DNA of 38,400 bases from Nemertoderma westbladi (GCA_032718475.1 JAUCBJ010007114.1:1-38400), one strand, 5' to 3'. Counted from the stretch's first letter, positions 26,591 to 37,013 are shown. Numbers and translations: made by a program. The notes: generated by a model from the letters alone, not told the origin.

Positions 26591-27631
26591 GTATAATTAG
26601 ATTTATTATAAACATGCCTGGCCTTTATTTGGTGGGATTCCAGATTTTTCCTTAACTATCAGAATCAGGCTTAATGTAGCTTCCCAGATCAATCAGGTTT
26701 ATCATAGATTTATCATAGGTTTATCAGGTTTATCAAGATTTCCTTAGAATATTCCATGAATTAGAAATACAAAGATATGGCCCTAAAACCCAAAACAAAT
26801 ATATTAAATGGCTTTCCTGGGAAAATACACCCATGTTAGATTGAGTTAGTTAAATTTATTAACAGTGTCCCTATCAAAATATCAAAATATATAAAATGGC
26901 CTTTTAGATTTACAGTAAATATATTGCAGCCAATTAGAAAATATAATTTGGCAATTGTGATTCCCCGTACTTAGTTCCAATTTAAGCCTCATGCGAATTT
27001 AGTTCCAATGGAAAAGAATTTAGTTCCAATGGAAATGATCTCGCATGATATGACTCTGGCGTCTTCAGGTACACCATTGACCAAGGTAGCCCCCAGCCGA
27101 GGATGTACCACCCTCTCCCTCCGTGTAATTCCAACATGGTCGCGGGCATTGAGATCTGGGATCATCCGTAGTTGCGTCTTAAAATATTAAACATAAGTTC
27201 ATTATAAAATTAACCCTTTCAAGATCCTGGGCCCTATGCGGGCTGCCACTTTTAGAGGGTACTGTGGACAAGCAATATTATATTTATATACTGCCATCTG
27301 AAATATCCCGTAATCCATATAGGATGCCAATGAATAGCATGTCATTTTTTATGATTTTGTCACATTAGATGTTGACCAATTACTTCAATTTCTATACAGA
27401 ATGCAATTTTTTGAATCTTATGGCTGTGTTGTCTGTATCCAAAAAGATCAAGCCTTACCATGCCATGGTGTCTGGACAATTGTGACCCGGACTGTGAGCG
27501 AACAGGAAACACTATCATGTCTATGTCCAAATACAAACACCATTGTGTGGTTACAGTTGGTTTAAGGGGGGTCCATTATCATTGTCAGTAAATCACAGTT
27601 TAAAAGAGTTTCTCAACAGGATGAAAAAGGT
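26591..27631. other. Non-coding region with small repeats
   Basis: Contains TTTATCA-type short repeats (26697-26740), two copies of TTTAGTTCCAATGGAAA (about 26998-27034) enclosed by an 8-bp inverted repeat TCATGCGA (26989-26996) / TCGCATGA (27041-27048), and no supported ORF. The left part of the next element's 3' end or LTR may start around 27200-27600 but its border is not visible. Confidence 0.4.
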
Positions 27632-28180
27632 TTAAACGGGTTTAGCATTGTCACCAATGTCTGCAGCAGGATCCTGAGTAGGGAACTTATCACCTCTCAT
27701 GGAGTCAACACTGCCATTGCCTTCAAGAAGGCACAGCCTCTGGATAGGGCGTTGGTAGTGACCCTTTGCCGTTTGTATCGTCACAGTCCTCGCAAGTCCG
27801 TCTTTACTCGGGTGTATTGCTGCAACTCGCGCCACAGGCCAGTGTACACGATCTTTGAGGTCTTCCTTCACTAGCACCATGTCGCCAACTGCGACATTCC
27901 TATAGGTGTTGCTCCACTTCCTCCTGGTCCGGAGGGTTATGAGATACTCCTGGGCCCAGATTCTCCACCAATGTGCCGCCAACGCTTGGGCCTTCTTCCA
28001 ATTGGTATGTCTCGCGATATTGTAAGGATCTGGGAACGTTTCCTCTGGAAGAATGTTGGTCTTGGGTCTTCCGAGTAGATGGTTAGGTGTAAGGGACTCA
28101 ACCGGGGCATTCACCATCTGGGTATTACGGTAAATTAGTCCGTGCTCTCCCATTAATGGTCTCAATGTTATTATTGCAAT
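27632..28180 (-). pseudogene. BEL/Pao element 3: integrase C-terminus (DUF5641-type)
   Basis: Encodes the end of a BEL/Pao integrase: VESLTPNHLLGRPK, a WWRIWAQEYLITLR helix, GDMVLVKEDL and RVHWPVARVAAIHP, ending CLLEGN. A frameshift near 28090-28150 separates it from an INGRA-type integrase core end. The family differs from the large element: sequence identity is low and GC content is more balanced. This segment joins almost directly to the protease part, so RT, RNase H and most of integrase are deleted. Confidence 0.8.
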
Positions 28181-28229
28181 TAACGTCATTATCATTATCA
28201 ACAACATTACTAGCCACCAAAGCATGGGC

Positions 28230-29372
28230 GAGCACCAATGTCCGTCTTGCCTGACGTTGCCTGATCAAGAACATCGACACAATATTGATCTTCCTCGGAC
28301 GGGTTCTCGTCCTTCTCGGCAAACTCTAGGGTCTCTAGGTTGCAGTATTTGGTCATCTCCTGCTGGGTTTTCTCGGTCTCAAGGAATAAATCCTTGCCCA
28401 GGTATGTAGCTGAACAATAACCCACGGAGGTTGCATTCTCTTTAATCTGACATTTAGGGAGGTATGTATAGGTGTCTATAGTCTCCTCCTTGATGCCGCA
28501 GAGTGTCCATCCCATGATTGTACGTTCGGCATAAAAGCCGTCATCCTGCTTTACAGATCGGGCGACGTCTCCTGTGGGTATGTGTAATTCCAGTGTGTTG
28601 AGTCCGATCAATAGGGTGATGCGGTTCACGTCCAACGGTGGACATCTTAGGTCTACATCTTCCCGGTCTAACTGTATGAGAGGGGCGTATTCAGCTGATT
28701 GTCGGAACCGCAATCGGAGATCAGTGTGTACCAAGGTGTTCATGATCGTCAGCTTGACCGTCTCGTAGCCTTTCATGACTCCTTTCATCTGGAGATGCAC
28801 CTCCCCGGACTCTACTTCTCTATGGTCGGTGATAGTTTGTATGGGCCATTTGCAAGGTTTGTAGTCTAGGCCAAGTTGTTCGAGGAAATCGCGGTCGATG
28901 ATGGTTCCGTCCGACCCGTTATCGAAGAACGCGAGCGTTGTCAAGGATTTCCCGACCCCTTGAATTCTTACTGGGATTACTTTGGCGAAGACCATGTAAC
29001 GGCGATTTATAAGGTTGATCGTGGCCGAGATATTTGTCACTTGTGATACATCGGTAGAGGTCTGAAATGGGTTGGTTTCCCTACATTGAATCGTCCGGGT
29101 TCCTTTAGAGACGTGGTTCGTTTCTCCTCTTCGTTTGGCTTTGATCCGAAAGGGGAGGGTGGTGAAGTCAAAGTTTGCAGGGATGTGGAGGAGTGTGTGA
29201 TGACGTAGGTCATTACAGACTGCGCAGCACGATCTTTGGTCGCAATCCCGAACATAGTGACCTGTTCCGAGACACCGGAAGCATCCTCGGTGTCTCATTA
29301 TCGCCTCGAAGCGTGGAACGAGTTCAGCAAACAGGAACTTTCTGCAGAATTCCACCTTATGTTTCTCTCCGC
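28230..29372 (-). pseudogene. BEL/Pao element 3: zinc knuckle and aspartic protease (DUF1758)
   Basis: Frame includes CFRCLGTGHYVRDC (CCHC, about 29235-29276), a second Cys-rich cluster, then the Pao-type protease with FFDNGSDGTII (about 28905-28937) and DUF1758-type sequence (LIGLNTLELHIP, IMGWTLCGI). One more knuckle upstream is split by a frameshift near 29373. It ends in sequence that does not continue into reverse transcriptase. Confidence 0.8.
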
Positions 29373-29461
29373 AGAAGAGACATATAGGGGAGGCTGTTAT
29401 GCATTCCCTTTTGGGTGCTTACGGCTGATGTCGGTTCCTCGTAATCCTCGTCATCCAAGTC

Positions 29462-30301
29462 CTAGGCCATACTGACGGCCACCGTACTCACAGGAGTAGG
29501 GCGGAATCTTGGGTTTGGAGCGGGTGCCCTGCTCTGGTAATTGCTCTCCATCCCATCCAATTTGGAGAGACTCTGTTTGGAGAACATGGGGTCGTTCATG
29601 GCCTCTGATATATCTTCTATGAATGCCGACATTTCGAGGAAACTAGGATCCCGATCCAGGTGTCTGCGTCGGAGATCGACACATTTATACGCCCATTTGC
29701 TTTGCAGCCATCCGGGGAACTTTTGGGCAATCTGTCGGAGGTTTAGAATGTTGTTTACTTGTTCCTCCTTATTTAATGGTTTTAGAGTGTAGTAGGCATC
29801 TTTCATGGAATCCGAGAACTCCTGGATATTCTGTGGGTCACTTAGGGACCCAGCGTCCTGTATCAGTTTCTCGAGAGTCTTATTAATTATAGTCCCGATA
29901 TTTCCGTATCTTTTGTCTAGAGTTTTCCATGCATCATAGTATGTTTAATGAGATCCTCCCTCGAAACATTTAATGATTCGGCGTGGTTTGTCTCCCAGGT
30001 ATTGGGATAAATATACCAGTTTTTGTGTGTCGGTTATGTCCGTTGACCCAATCTGAGCGAAGAACCGTTTCTTGAATCCGAGGTAATCGACGGGGTCTCC
30101 TTCGAAGGTGCGGATCTCCATCTTGGGCATGGCTAGGCAGTTTTCCAATGCCCGGATAATGCCGACGTCATCTGAACTGGAATGACTAGGAGGGTTATAG
30201 TTATTAGCACTCTCTCCCATGCATGATGGATCGATGAGAGGTGGAGTTTTAATGATGACGCGGTTACGGATTTGTGGTATGGATGTAAACGGGTTGTTGG
30301 A
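29462..30301 (-). pseudogene. BEL/Pao element 3: Gag DUF1759 region
   Basis: A single reading frame with in-frame stops (about 29945 and 30302) encodes RTFEGDPVDYLGFKKRF, TQKLVYLSQYLGDKPRRII, then FPGWLQSKWAYKC and the C-terminal part of the DUF1759 Gag domain. Damage here is by point-mutation stops rather than indels. Confidence 0.75.
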
Positions 30302-31085
30302 TCAAGGGGTGGCGTCCCGTTCCGAGTCCCTTTCAGGCTCGTACTTGGGTACACCCGGTACCGTGGGGTTGGAGTCGAAATAAGTTTCCTCATTTTTAAG
30401 CGTAACCAGTGGGAGATGAAATACTGGTGCTTGTGCCGATAACGTAGACTGTACGGTGGGCGGGAACTCAGGTTTCGGAGGTTTTGCCTCTGGTGGCGTA
30501 AATGACTTCTCTAATTCCGGTACCGGGATTGGTTCATAGTTCTGTTCTATACCCCTTTCCCAGTCCTCGTATAGTTGAACATCCCATTCTATAAGTGCGG
30601 CTTCATATTCCGCGAGTTTCGCAATATCCGCATTCTTTTTATGGATGAGAATCGCTTGGGCCTCGGCATGTTGTTTACGCATTTCTGCCTCCCGTTTACG
30701 TTGTTCGTTCTCCTGTTTGGCCTCTCGTCTACATTGTTCGGCCTCCCGTTTGTGCTGTTCGACCTGTCGTTCAGCCTCTTGTCTATGCTGTTCGGGCTCC
30801 TGTTTGGCCTCTCGTCTACGTTGTTCGGTCTGTCGTTCGGCCTCTTGTCTATACTGTTCAGCCTCCTGTTCGGCCTCTCGTCTACGTTGTTCGGCCTGTC
30901 GTTCGGCCTCTTGTCTATGCTGTTCGGCCTCCTGTTCGGCCTCTCGTCTACGTTGTTCGGCCTCCTGTTCGGCCTCTCATTTCTGCATTTTGGCTGCTAA
31001 TACATCTTGCTCGACTCGCAGTTGAACATACTCATCTTCCATCCGAGCTTTGAGGGCCAATGTCTTCTGCTCTCGTAGCTGATCT
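30302..31085 (-). pseudogene. BEL/Pao element 3: hendecad coiled-coil region of Gag
   Basis: From about 31085 the frame encodes RDQLREQKTLALKARMEDE, passes an in-frame TGA near 30977, then runs through repeated EAEQEAEQRRR/EAERQAEQHRQ blocks (about 30690-30980) into a Pro-rich linker ending at 30302. The 11-residue periodicity predicts a long coiled coil. Functionally it parallels the E/R-rich helix of block D in the large element, although the sequence is different. Confidence 0.65.
30690..30980 (-). repeat. 66-bp tandem repeat encoding hendecads
   Basis: GGCCTCTCGTCTACG recurs at 30806, 30872 and 30938, an exact 66-bp period made of two 33-bp halves, each coding 11 residues. Outer units are more diverged. 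Confidence 0.9.
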
Positions 31086-31089
31086 CGGA

Positions 31090-31620
31090 GTGGTTAACCC
31101 CCTTGAGAACTGCGTGCTGAACCGGACCTCTCGTCCTAGCGCTGGAGTGCTGGTTCCTAGAGGACCCCGTTCTCTTTCGATTAATTGCTGTCCTGGTGCT
31201 GGAGGTTCGCACTGATTCTGCGTCTGTTCTTTCAGCTCTCTTATAATATTGTTCCTCGTAGCCTCTCACGAGGCTGAGGGTCCTCCGGTGTTGATTGCGG
31301 AACTCATCTAGATGTACCACATGTTCTTCTAATCTGGGGTAGTTTACCTGATCAGTGGCGGGGATGAGTTCTTAATATGCCTGTATCATCCTCTCATATC
31401 GTTGTAAGATATTTCGAATATTCTGAAGCTGAGTTTGTATCTCGTTGAGGGGGGTTTCGACTCTCCTGAGATGTTTCTCTATACGCTGATACGCTCGAGT
31501 GACTCCGCCTTTGAGAGCGCCTAGTCAACGGGTCATGTTCTTGACGTTCGGTACCTCGTCGGCCTCCGAGTCTGTGTGGGTGTCCATCTCATCGGCGTCG
31601 GAGACGTTGTTCGTCGTCAT
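31090..31620 (-). pseudogene. BEL/Pao element 3: Gag N-terminus with two in-frame stops
   Basis: Starts at the ATG at 31620, which overlaps the stop of the preceding ORF as ATGA. It encodes an acidic 31-residue lead (MTTNNVSDADEMDTH...), a TGA at 31525, then in the same frame LGALKGGVTRAYQRIEKHL, a pattern found at the N-terminus of BEL Gag proteins. A TAA at 31372 follows, then VNYPRLEEHVVHLDEFRNQH and more. A frameshift near 31085 leads to the coiled coil. Confidence 0.6.
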
Positions 31621-31808
31621 TCTAGCGCCTCGTTGATAGCTAGATATGCGATGTTGTAAAATAGTTCTTCGTAGCTTTCGTACTCAGCTTGGACTACCCG
31701 AACGGTAATCCTGAATCGTCCGACATTCGTTCCTTGTACTTCAACCTCGACGTGCCAGATTCCTGGCTCAACTTGGATTATGTCGATGGGTGTGATCAAT
31801 ACTTCCAT
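31617..31808 (-). CDS. Small ORF, beta-rich, unknown function
   Basis: 63 codons with a true ATG in good context (G at -3, G at +4). Encodes MEVLITPIDIIQVEPG then WHVEVEVQGTNVGRFRITVRVV, alternating hydrophobic residues that predict beta strands, and an acidic helical tail. Its TGA overlaps the ATG of the Gag frame as ATGA, and its start lies six bases after the stop of the previous small ORF. It is uninterrupted although the adjoining gag has stops. No homologue is recognised. Confidence 0.45.
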   Translation of the reverse strand: MEVLITPIDIIQVEPGIWHVEVEVQGTNVGRFRITVRVVQAEYESYEELFYNIAYLAINEALE

Positions 31809-31814
31809 TCCCTG

Positions 31815-32024
31815 TTAACGACTCCCTATATGTAATCTGCCGACTACGAGTTTATTAGATCGAGTTTGTCGATTGATTAAACCACGGCTTTGTCTTAACT
31901 CAAATACCAGAGTTTCCTCGTAGTGGGTGCTGGGTAAGCACAGAGAGAGTTTGAAGAGTATTGTAGGATTCCCAACTTCCACCAGTTGAAGTTGGCCGCG
32001 TCTTATTCTCAATTTTGTTGCCAT
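31815..32024 (-). CDS. Small ORF, basic, unknown function
   Basis: 69 codons with a true ATG in good context (A at -3, G at +4). Encodes MATKLRIRRGQLQLVEVG, a PTILFKLSLCLP strand, then a basic tail (RQSRGLINRQTRSNK). It starts 23 bases after the stop of the ORF at 32048 and ends 6 bases before the next ATG. Uninterrupted. No family recognised. Confidence 0.45.
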   Translation of the reverse strand: MATKLRIRRGQLQLVEVGNPTILFKLSLCLPSTHYEETLVFELRQSRGLINRQTRSNKLVVGRLHIGSR

Positions 32025-32047
32025 TATTTGCCATTACTTCTTCATCC

Positions 32048-32347
32048 TCATCTCTCAACCAACATTCTAACATCCGATTCTACTGCGCTGTTTGGCTCGC
32101 CTGGTTTTTCTTTTTCCGTGTCTGCGTTTTGAGTTTCTTGTTCTCCTTGGTGTCGTTCAACTTTCTTGATGGCAACGTCAGTGGGTGGAATGGGGACGGG
32201 TACAACATCGTCATGGATGTCTTTAATTACAACATAAGGGTTATATTGGCGCCCTAGGCGGCCTCGCCGATTCATACGGCCTCGTCGTCCGTAATTAGTG
32301 ATAACATTAATTATGGGGTTACGCCCATTTATATTAATTCGATCCAT
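32048..32347 (-). CDS. Small ORF with Arg/Gly-rich N-terminus, unknown
   Basis: About 99 codons from the ATG at 32347 (A at -3, G at +4), preferred over a further upstream GTG. Encodes MDRININGRNPIIN, an RG-rich run (GRRGRMNRRGRLGRQYNP), then a Pro/acidic disordered tail. RG-rich runs commonly bind RNA. It is the first of four closely spaced minus-strand frames leading into element 3 gag. Confidence 0.45.
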   Translation of the reverse strand: MDRININGRNPIINVITNYGRRGRMNRRGRLGRQYNPYVVIKDIHDDVVPVPIPPTDVAIKKVERHQGEQETQNADTEKEKPGEPNSAVESDVRMLVER

Positions 32348-32389
32348 TTTTCTACAGTAGGTATGCTTAATAATCAATTTCGTGCACAC

Positions 32390-32850
32390 TACTTGTTTGT
32401 TTTTTTAAATAGCGCATTTAGAGGAAAAGGAACAGGTTAATGACGCGGTCATTTCTAAGCAAAACAATAAACGATCACTTTGCCATTTCAGGGAAACCAT
32501 ATGCTGAGACAGTCAGTAGTCACATGGTCTGACACTCAGTAGTCACTCTCGCGTGTCCGTCCCACCCCTCCCGAACCCCGAAAGGATTGGTCATCGGGAA
32601 CCAGTACGGCTTGGCTAGGGGTCCGTCGGTTCATCGCAGAGACCCAACCACCTAGGCTTTCCGAGTCCTTATTCAGGCTTGTAGTCGCTTCGGCAGCCGA
32701 GAAACTGCTCCGAACAGTCGGTAGGCCAGTAGAGTCCAGTTCTTTGTCTTTCGACCCCGTTGCGTGTCCGTCCCACCCTTTCCTCACCCCGAAGGGATCG
32801 GTCACCTGGCCAGGCCATATATCCAATAGTAAAATAATTAAAAAATTTAA
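32390..32850. other. Possible leader/LTR of element 3 with direct repeat
   Basis: GC-rich compared with its surroundings. A direct repeat starting GCGTGTCCGTCCCACCC occurs at 32551-32604 and 32762-32813, about 210 bp apart and partly diverged (both continue ACCCCGAA.GGAT.GGTCA). GTCAGTAGTCAC and CTCAGTAGTCAC also repeat (32512-32546). It lies upstream of the small ORFs in sense orientation, where an LTR would be, but no second LTR is found. Confidence 0.45.
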
Positions 32851-34560
32851 ATTTCAAAAACTATAAAAAAGATAACTTCCCCTTTATTTTAAAATATATT
32901 TCAAGTGGATTTATAAGTTTAATATATGGGAGAATCAAAGCTAAAAATTACTTATCAACCCACTTAATGATTAATATTATTAAATTTTGGATATGTAGAT
33001 ACAAAATACAAAGGTAGCAGTACCGACAATATATAACAATTTCCCAGGTTGCGAATCAGGATGTGATTGTGAGTTGTCTGCTTAGGCGACTGTGTATTAC
33101 ATTAGACGGCAGTTTGTTTGGTTGATGTAAGTCATTATTGGTTTTCATCCTCCAATCCCATCTGTTTCATGGAGTCTGTGTGATGCATGTTAGTTACGGC
33201 GGCGGCGACAGAATCCATATGCTGAGAGGTCAGCCTCCGGGCCGCTCAGTTTACGTGCGTATACGTTTATTCCAAACACTCAATCGAAGAAATTATCTTT
33301 AGTTTAAAATTATTATTAAAAATATGAAGAAATTATCGGGAGGGGGTGGGCCATCACGCTGTTGAACTACAGAACAATTTATCTACGATTTCTCGCGAAC
33401 TCTTCCAGTTTCTCAAACTCTTACAATTTGCTGTGCGCGATATAGCGCTCTCTAACAGCGGAGCAACTCAGTCAGTCAGTTGTTTACTTCAGTTGTTCTT
33501 CTCACCGGAGCTGATGTTTCCTTTACCAACTTCGATTCTAAGACGCCAAGACCACATTTTTTTGATAGCGAAGTCTTATTCAGGGAACGGCAGGTCGTAG
33601 AAGAATCGTAATCAGATGTCTCGAAACAGTTGAAAAGTTCAGCATTGGGTATGGGTATTCCGAGTGTGTTTCGCCAGAGCGAAAGGCAGATTGTAAGTGA
33701 ATCTCACATTAAAGTAGCGCCAAAAGTGCCTTCATTGATCGCCTGCGCTTCAACATCGACTATGTACTACAGTGGGCCTACTACCAACAAACTGTAAATA
33801 AAAAAATTAATACCAACAACTCAAGCCCATCTGTTGATGTGTGGTAGTGGTAGTAGAGGAGAGGCTACTACTGCTGTACTGCTTTTGGTAGGCCTAACAG
33901 GTTGTTTATTTATTCGAGTTTATTATGACTGTATGAGGTTGCTTGGCAATGAACAATTGGACAGAATGCACAATACAATGCATAACACATAAGGTGTACG
34001 TAGGGCCTACACCTTGATAACACAATACAATGAGTCAACCCACCTTTCCTTAAATGTCTTATACGCCAACCATTTAATAGACGTCTGGTCTTGCCCAATC
34101 AGAGAACAGTAAATAAGCTGCATTTAATTAACCAAATGCTGTTATGTGGTTTGTAGTAAGAAAAATATTGGCTTGGGAAAGGAATTTATTAGCACATAAT
34201 GTAAATATTGTACTTAAATATTATTTGTAACAACTTCATATTGGATTACTAAAAGAAGCCAGGAATTCACAATAACAAGATCCAAAATGTAAAGGCAATA
34301 AGTTCTCTAGACAATAGACAGTTTCAAATATCTACTGGACAATTTATATAACTGTGTCAATAACTAATTATCGTAAAGGTTTTGTGCAGTATTATATTTG
34401 ATATTATTTGTACCGAACACTAACTTGGTTACAAATACAGTACAATATGAAAAATATGAAAATGGGCAATTGGGCTTTAACTTTTACTGTCTTTTTTCAT
34501 ATCAATAACACTATTAGTAATGGTGGGGTCTATAAAACATTAAATGCCCTAAGGAAGGTT
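32851..34560. other. AT-rich intergenic region without supported gene
   Basis: Short open frames (for example 33346-33600 and 33910-34098) have no family resemblance, conserved start or splice context. No transposon signature is seen. Confidence 0.5.
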
Positions 34561-34583
34561 GGGGGGGGGGGGGGGGGGGGGGG
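34561..34583. repeat. 23-bp poly-G run
   Basis: Twenty-three consecutive G in non-coding sequence, the longest homopolymer in the window. Confidence 0.95.
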
Positions 34584-34789
34584 TGGGCGCAATTCATACT
34601 CATTAATTACAATTTTTCTAATTCTTCATAATATTTTTATAAAAATACATCCCTTAAAATATTACTCTTATTCCACTGTGCCACTGTTTTAGTAGCATTC
34701 TTATACGTAGGCCTTTCGTAGGTCAGGTTGACCTGAATTAATTAGTCTGTTGAATGTGTCAGTTTGTGTTTAACCCCTGTTTTTAGATC
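34584..34789. other. AT-rich spacer before the RTE-like LINE
   Basis: No supported coding. AATTAATTAGTCTG-type sequence and a GGTCAGGTTGACC palindrome (34721-34733) are visible. Confidence 0.4.
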
Positions 34790-35068
34790 CCCCATCACCT
34801 CTGCCAGTAACGTCTTGGCTGTCAGGTTCCTATCTACGCATGGAAATCGATCAATCTGCTTACTGGGCGGAAAAGCCAACCAACCACCAAGGTTAAGGCT
34901 GAATCACCAGCCGATCACCTCAATGGTTGGAAAGCCCACTTTGAAAAGCTCCTCAATAATGACAGGGTATTGCCTGATAACTTTATAGAAGTAAAAGTGT
35001 CTGAGTCTGTACTCCCAGATATTCCCATTGGCGATATCTCCTTTGCAGAAGTGAAGGCTGAAATCAAA
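34790..35068 (+). pseudogene. RTE-like LINE: first fragment (pre-RT region)
   Basis: Encodes the linker before RT: AWKSINLLTGRKSQPTTKVKAE, LNGWKAHFEKLLNN and VLPDIPIGDISFAEVKA, matching the W-x-x-x-x-x-L-T-G-R-K pattern of RTE-type proteins. It breaks off at GAAGGCTG, exactly where the TTAA element begins, and its last 177 bp are repeated on the other side of that element. The upstream endonuclease is absent. Confidence 0.7.
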
Positions 35069-35334
35069 AATACAGATGTTACAATTCATATTTAATGAAA
35101 TGTATTTTTCAAAAAACGTCTCAAAAAAAGTGCCAAAAGTAGGGTTAAAAAATGGTGCTATAACTCGAAAAGTACCCAATATTTTTGAAAACGGTTTTCA
35201 CTACTAGGAAGACAATAGATTTTTAGGAAAAGTCATAAAATTTCAGATTCCCAACTGCATTTGTTTCAGAATTATAATAAAAAAACCACGGGGGGGGGGT
35301 CATATTGACCACCCCCCGGGTTTAATAGGGTTAA
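35069..35334 (-). mobile_element. TTAA-flanked non-autonomous DNA element, copy 2
   Basis: Inverted homologue of 18415-18690. Its right end reads TTTAATAGGGTTAA (35321-35334), giving the same CCCTATTAAA terminus next to TTAA, with a G-run/TCATATTGA/C-run hairpin just inside. Its left end at about 35069 has no TTAA and joins RTE sequence directly. No transposase ORF. Probably a piggyBac-type MITE, truncated on the left. Confidence 0.7.
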
Positions 35335-35930
35335 GGCTGAATCACCAGCCAATCGCCTCAATGGTTGGAAGGCCCACTTCGAAAAGCTCCTCAATAATGA
35401 CAGGGTATTGCCTGATAACTTTATAGAAGTAAAAGTGTCTGAGTCTGTACTCCCAGATATTCCCATTGGCGATATCTCCTTTGCAGAAGTGAAGGCTGCT
35501 GCAAAGAGCATTAAGACCAATCGTGCCAGTGGAGTAGATGGTGTTCCCCCTGAGGTCTTTAAAATACCTGAGTGTTTAAAGCTCATCTATCCCATCATAG
35601 TAGACATGTACCGAACAACAAGAGTCCCACAAGAAATGAAAACAAATAAGTTGGTGCCAGTTCCCAAGAAGGCAACCTAACACTCTATGGTTCTTTTCGG
35701 GGAATCTCATTGATCTTGATTGCTGCAAAGCTATACAATAGGATTCTATTAAATCGCATCAGGGATCCCATTGAGAGACTGCTCCGTGGAAATCAGAATG
35801 GGTTCCGTAAAGGTCGTGGGACCATGGAGCCCATTTTGGCACTTAGAAGGATAATTGAAGAATTATCAAAAAAGAAAGACAGACATCTGTTATCTTTGTT
35901 GACTTCTTCAAGGCCTTTGATTCAGTCTCT
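35333..35930 (+). pseudogene. RTE-like LINE: duplicated segment and RT N-terminal half
   Basis: Repeats 34892-35068 almost exactly, then continues into RT: KTNRASGVDGVPPEVFK, PIIVDMYRTTRVPQEMKTNKLVPVPKK, a stop at 35678, then in another frame AAKLYNRILLNRIRDPIERL and QNGFRKGRGTMEPILALR. Frame changes near 35680 and 35880-35940 break the protein. Confidence 0.8.
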
Positions 35931-35939
35931 CGGTCACGT

Positions 35940-37013
35940 ATGTTCAGCATACTTTCATTATATGGGATTCCTGATGAAATTATTGCAGCAATCAGATCAG
36001 TATACGATGGTTCGACAACATTTGTGTCTACTGTTGACGGTGACACAGAACCATTTGAAGTGTTATGGGGCGTCCTCCAAGGAGACACACTTGCACCATT
36101 CTTGTTCATTATTGTGGCTGACTATGTTCTACGCATGTCCTTAGATCATCATAATGATGATGGGGTGATGATAACTCCACCTACTGGCTCCAGAAGTCGA
36201 GGAAATCCTGCCAAGTACCTAACTGATCTAGACTTTGCTGATGACTTAGGAGTACTCTCAGAATCATTAGAGGGAGCCCAACGGCTCCTCAGCTCATTAG
36301 AACATGCTGCTTCTAGTGTTGGTCTTTTTATTAACTCCAGAAAGACCAAAATTCTGACAGTTAACTTTGAAAGTCCTCAGCAAGTCTCTGATCGGATGAG
36401 CATAAGCTCAAAGGATGGTATGCTTGAGCATGTGGACGACTTCTGTTACCTGGGATCATGGATCCGGAAGTCAGGTGAGGACCTTCGAATACGTAAGGGA
36501 AAGGCATGGGCAGCCTTGAATATGCTTTCCAGGATTTGGAAGTCACCTAGAATTAATCGGAAACTTAAGGTCCGATTATTTAGAGCAGCAGTAGTTCCAG
36601 TACTCCTCTACGGGAGTCCATGCTGGGCTCTAACTGCTGAGGACACCAAATCTCTGGATGGCACATTCGCAAGAATGCTACGCCGGGTTCATTGTGTCAA
36701 GTACAATGCACACATCTCCAACCAGACACTATATAACATTGGAGGTGTCTCATTGGTTCCCCCAAGCTTGACACTAGAACAAAATCGCCTCCGCTTTGCA
36801 GGACATTGCTTTCGCCGTGAGGACCAGCCAGTGCATAATCTTGTACTTTGGCAGCCTCATGGAGTGAATAAGCATGGTGGACAGCCCATGTCTTTCTTGA
36901 GACGCATCTTAAAGGACACTGGCCTTAAAGATGCGGATGATCTAGCAAATGTCATGGGTGATAGGGAGTTGTGGCGGTGCAATTTTGTTGACAAGCCGGC
37001 ACAGCATTCTTAA
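35940..37013 (+). pseudogene. RTE-like LINE: RT catalytic core and C-terminal domain
   Basis: A 357-codon frame beginning within the RT palm. It contains the YGIPDEIIAAIRSVYDG stretch, GVLQGDTLAPFLFII, catalytic FADDLGVLSE (about 36233-36262), FCYLGSWIRKSGEDL, VPVLLYGSPCWALT and RLRFAGHCFRRED, in the order typical of RTE-type LINEs. Ends at TAA 37011-37013. The frame is intact for over 1 kb, although the upstream half is split into other frames. Confidence 0.85.

Noticed and set aside
33346-33600. 84-codon plus-strand ORF
   Set aside because: No family resemblance or conservation evidence; start is not in a promoter-like context.
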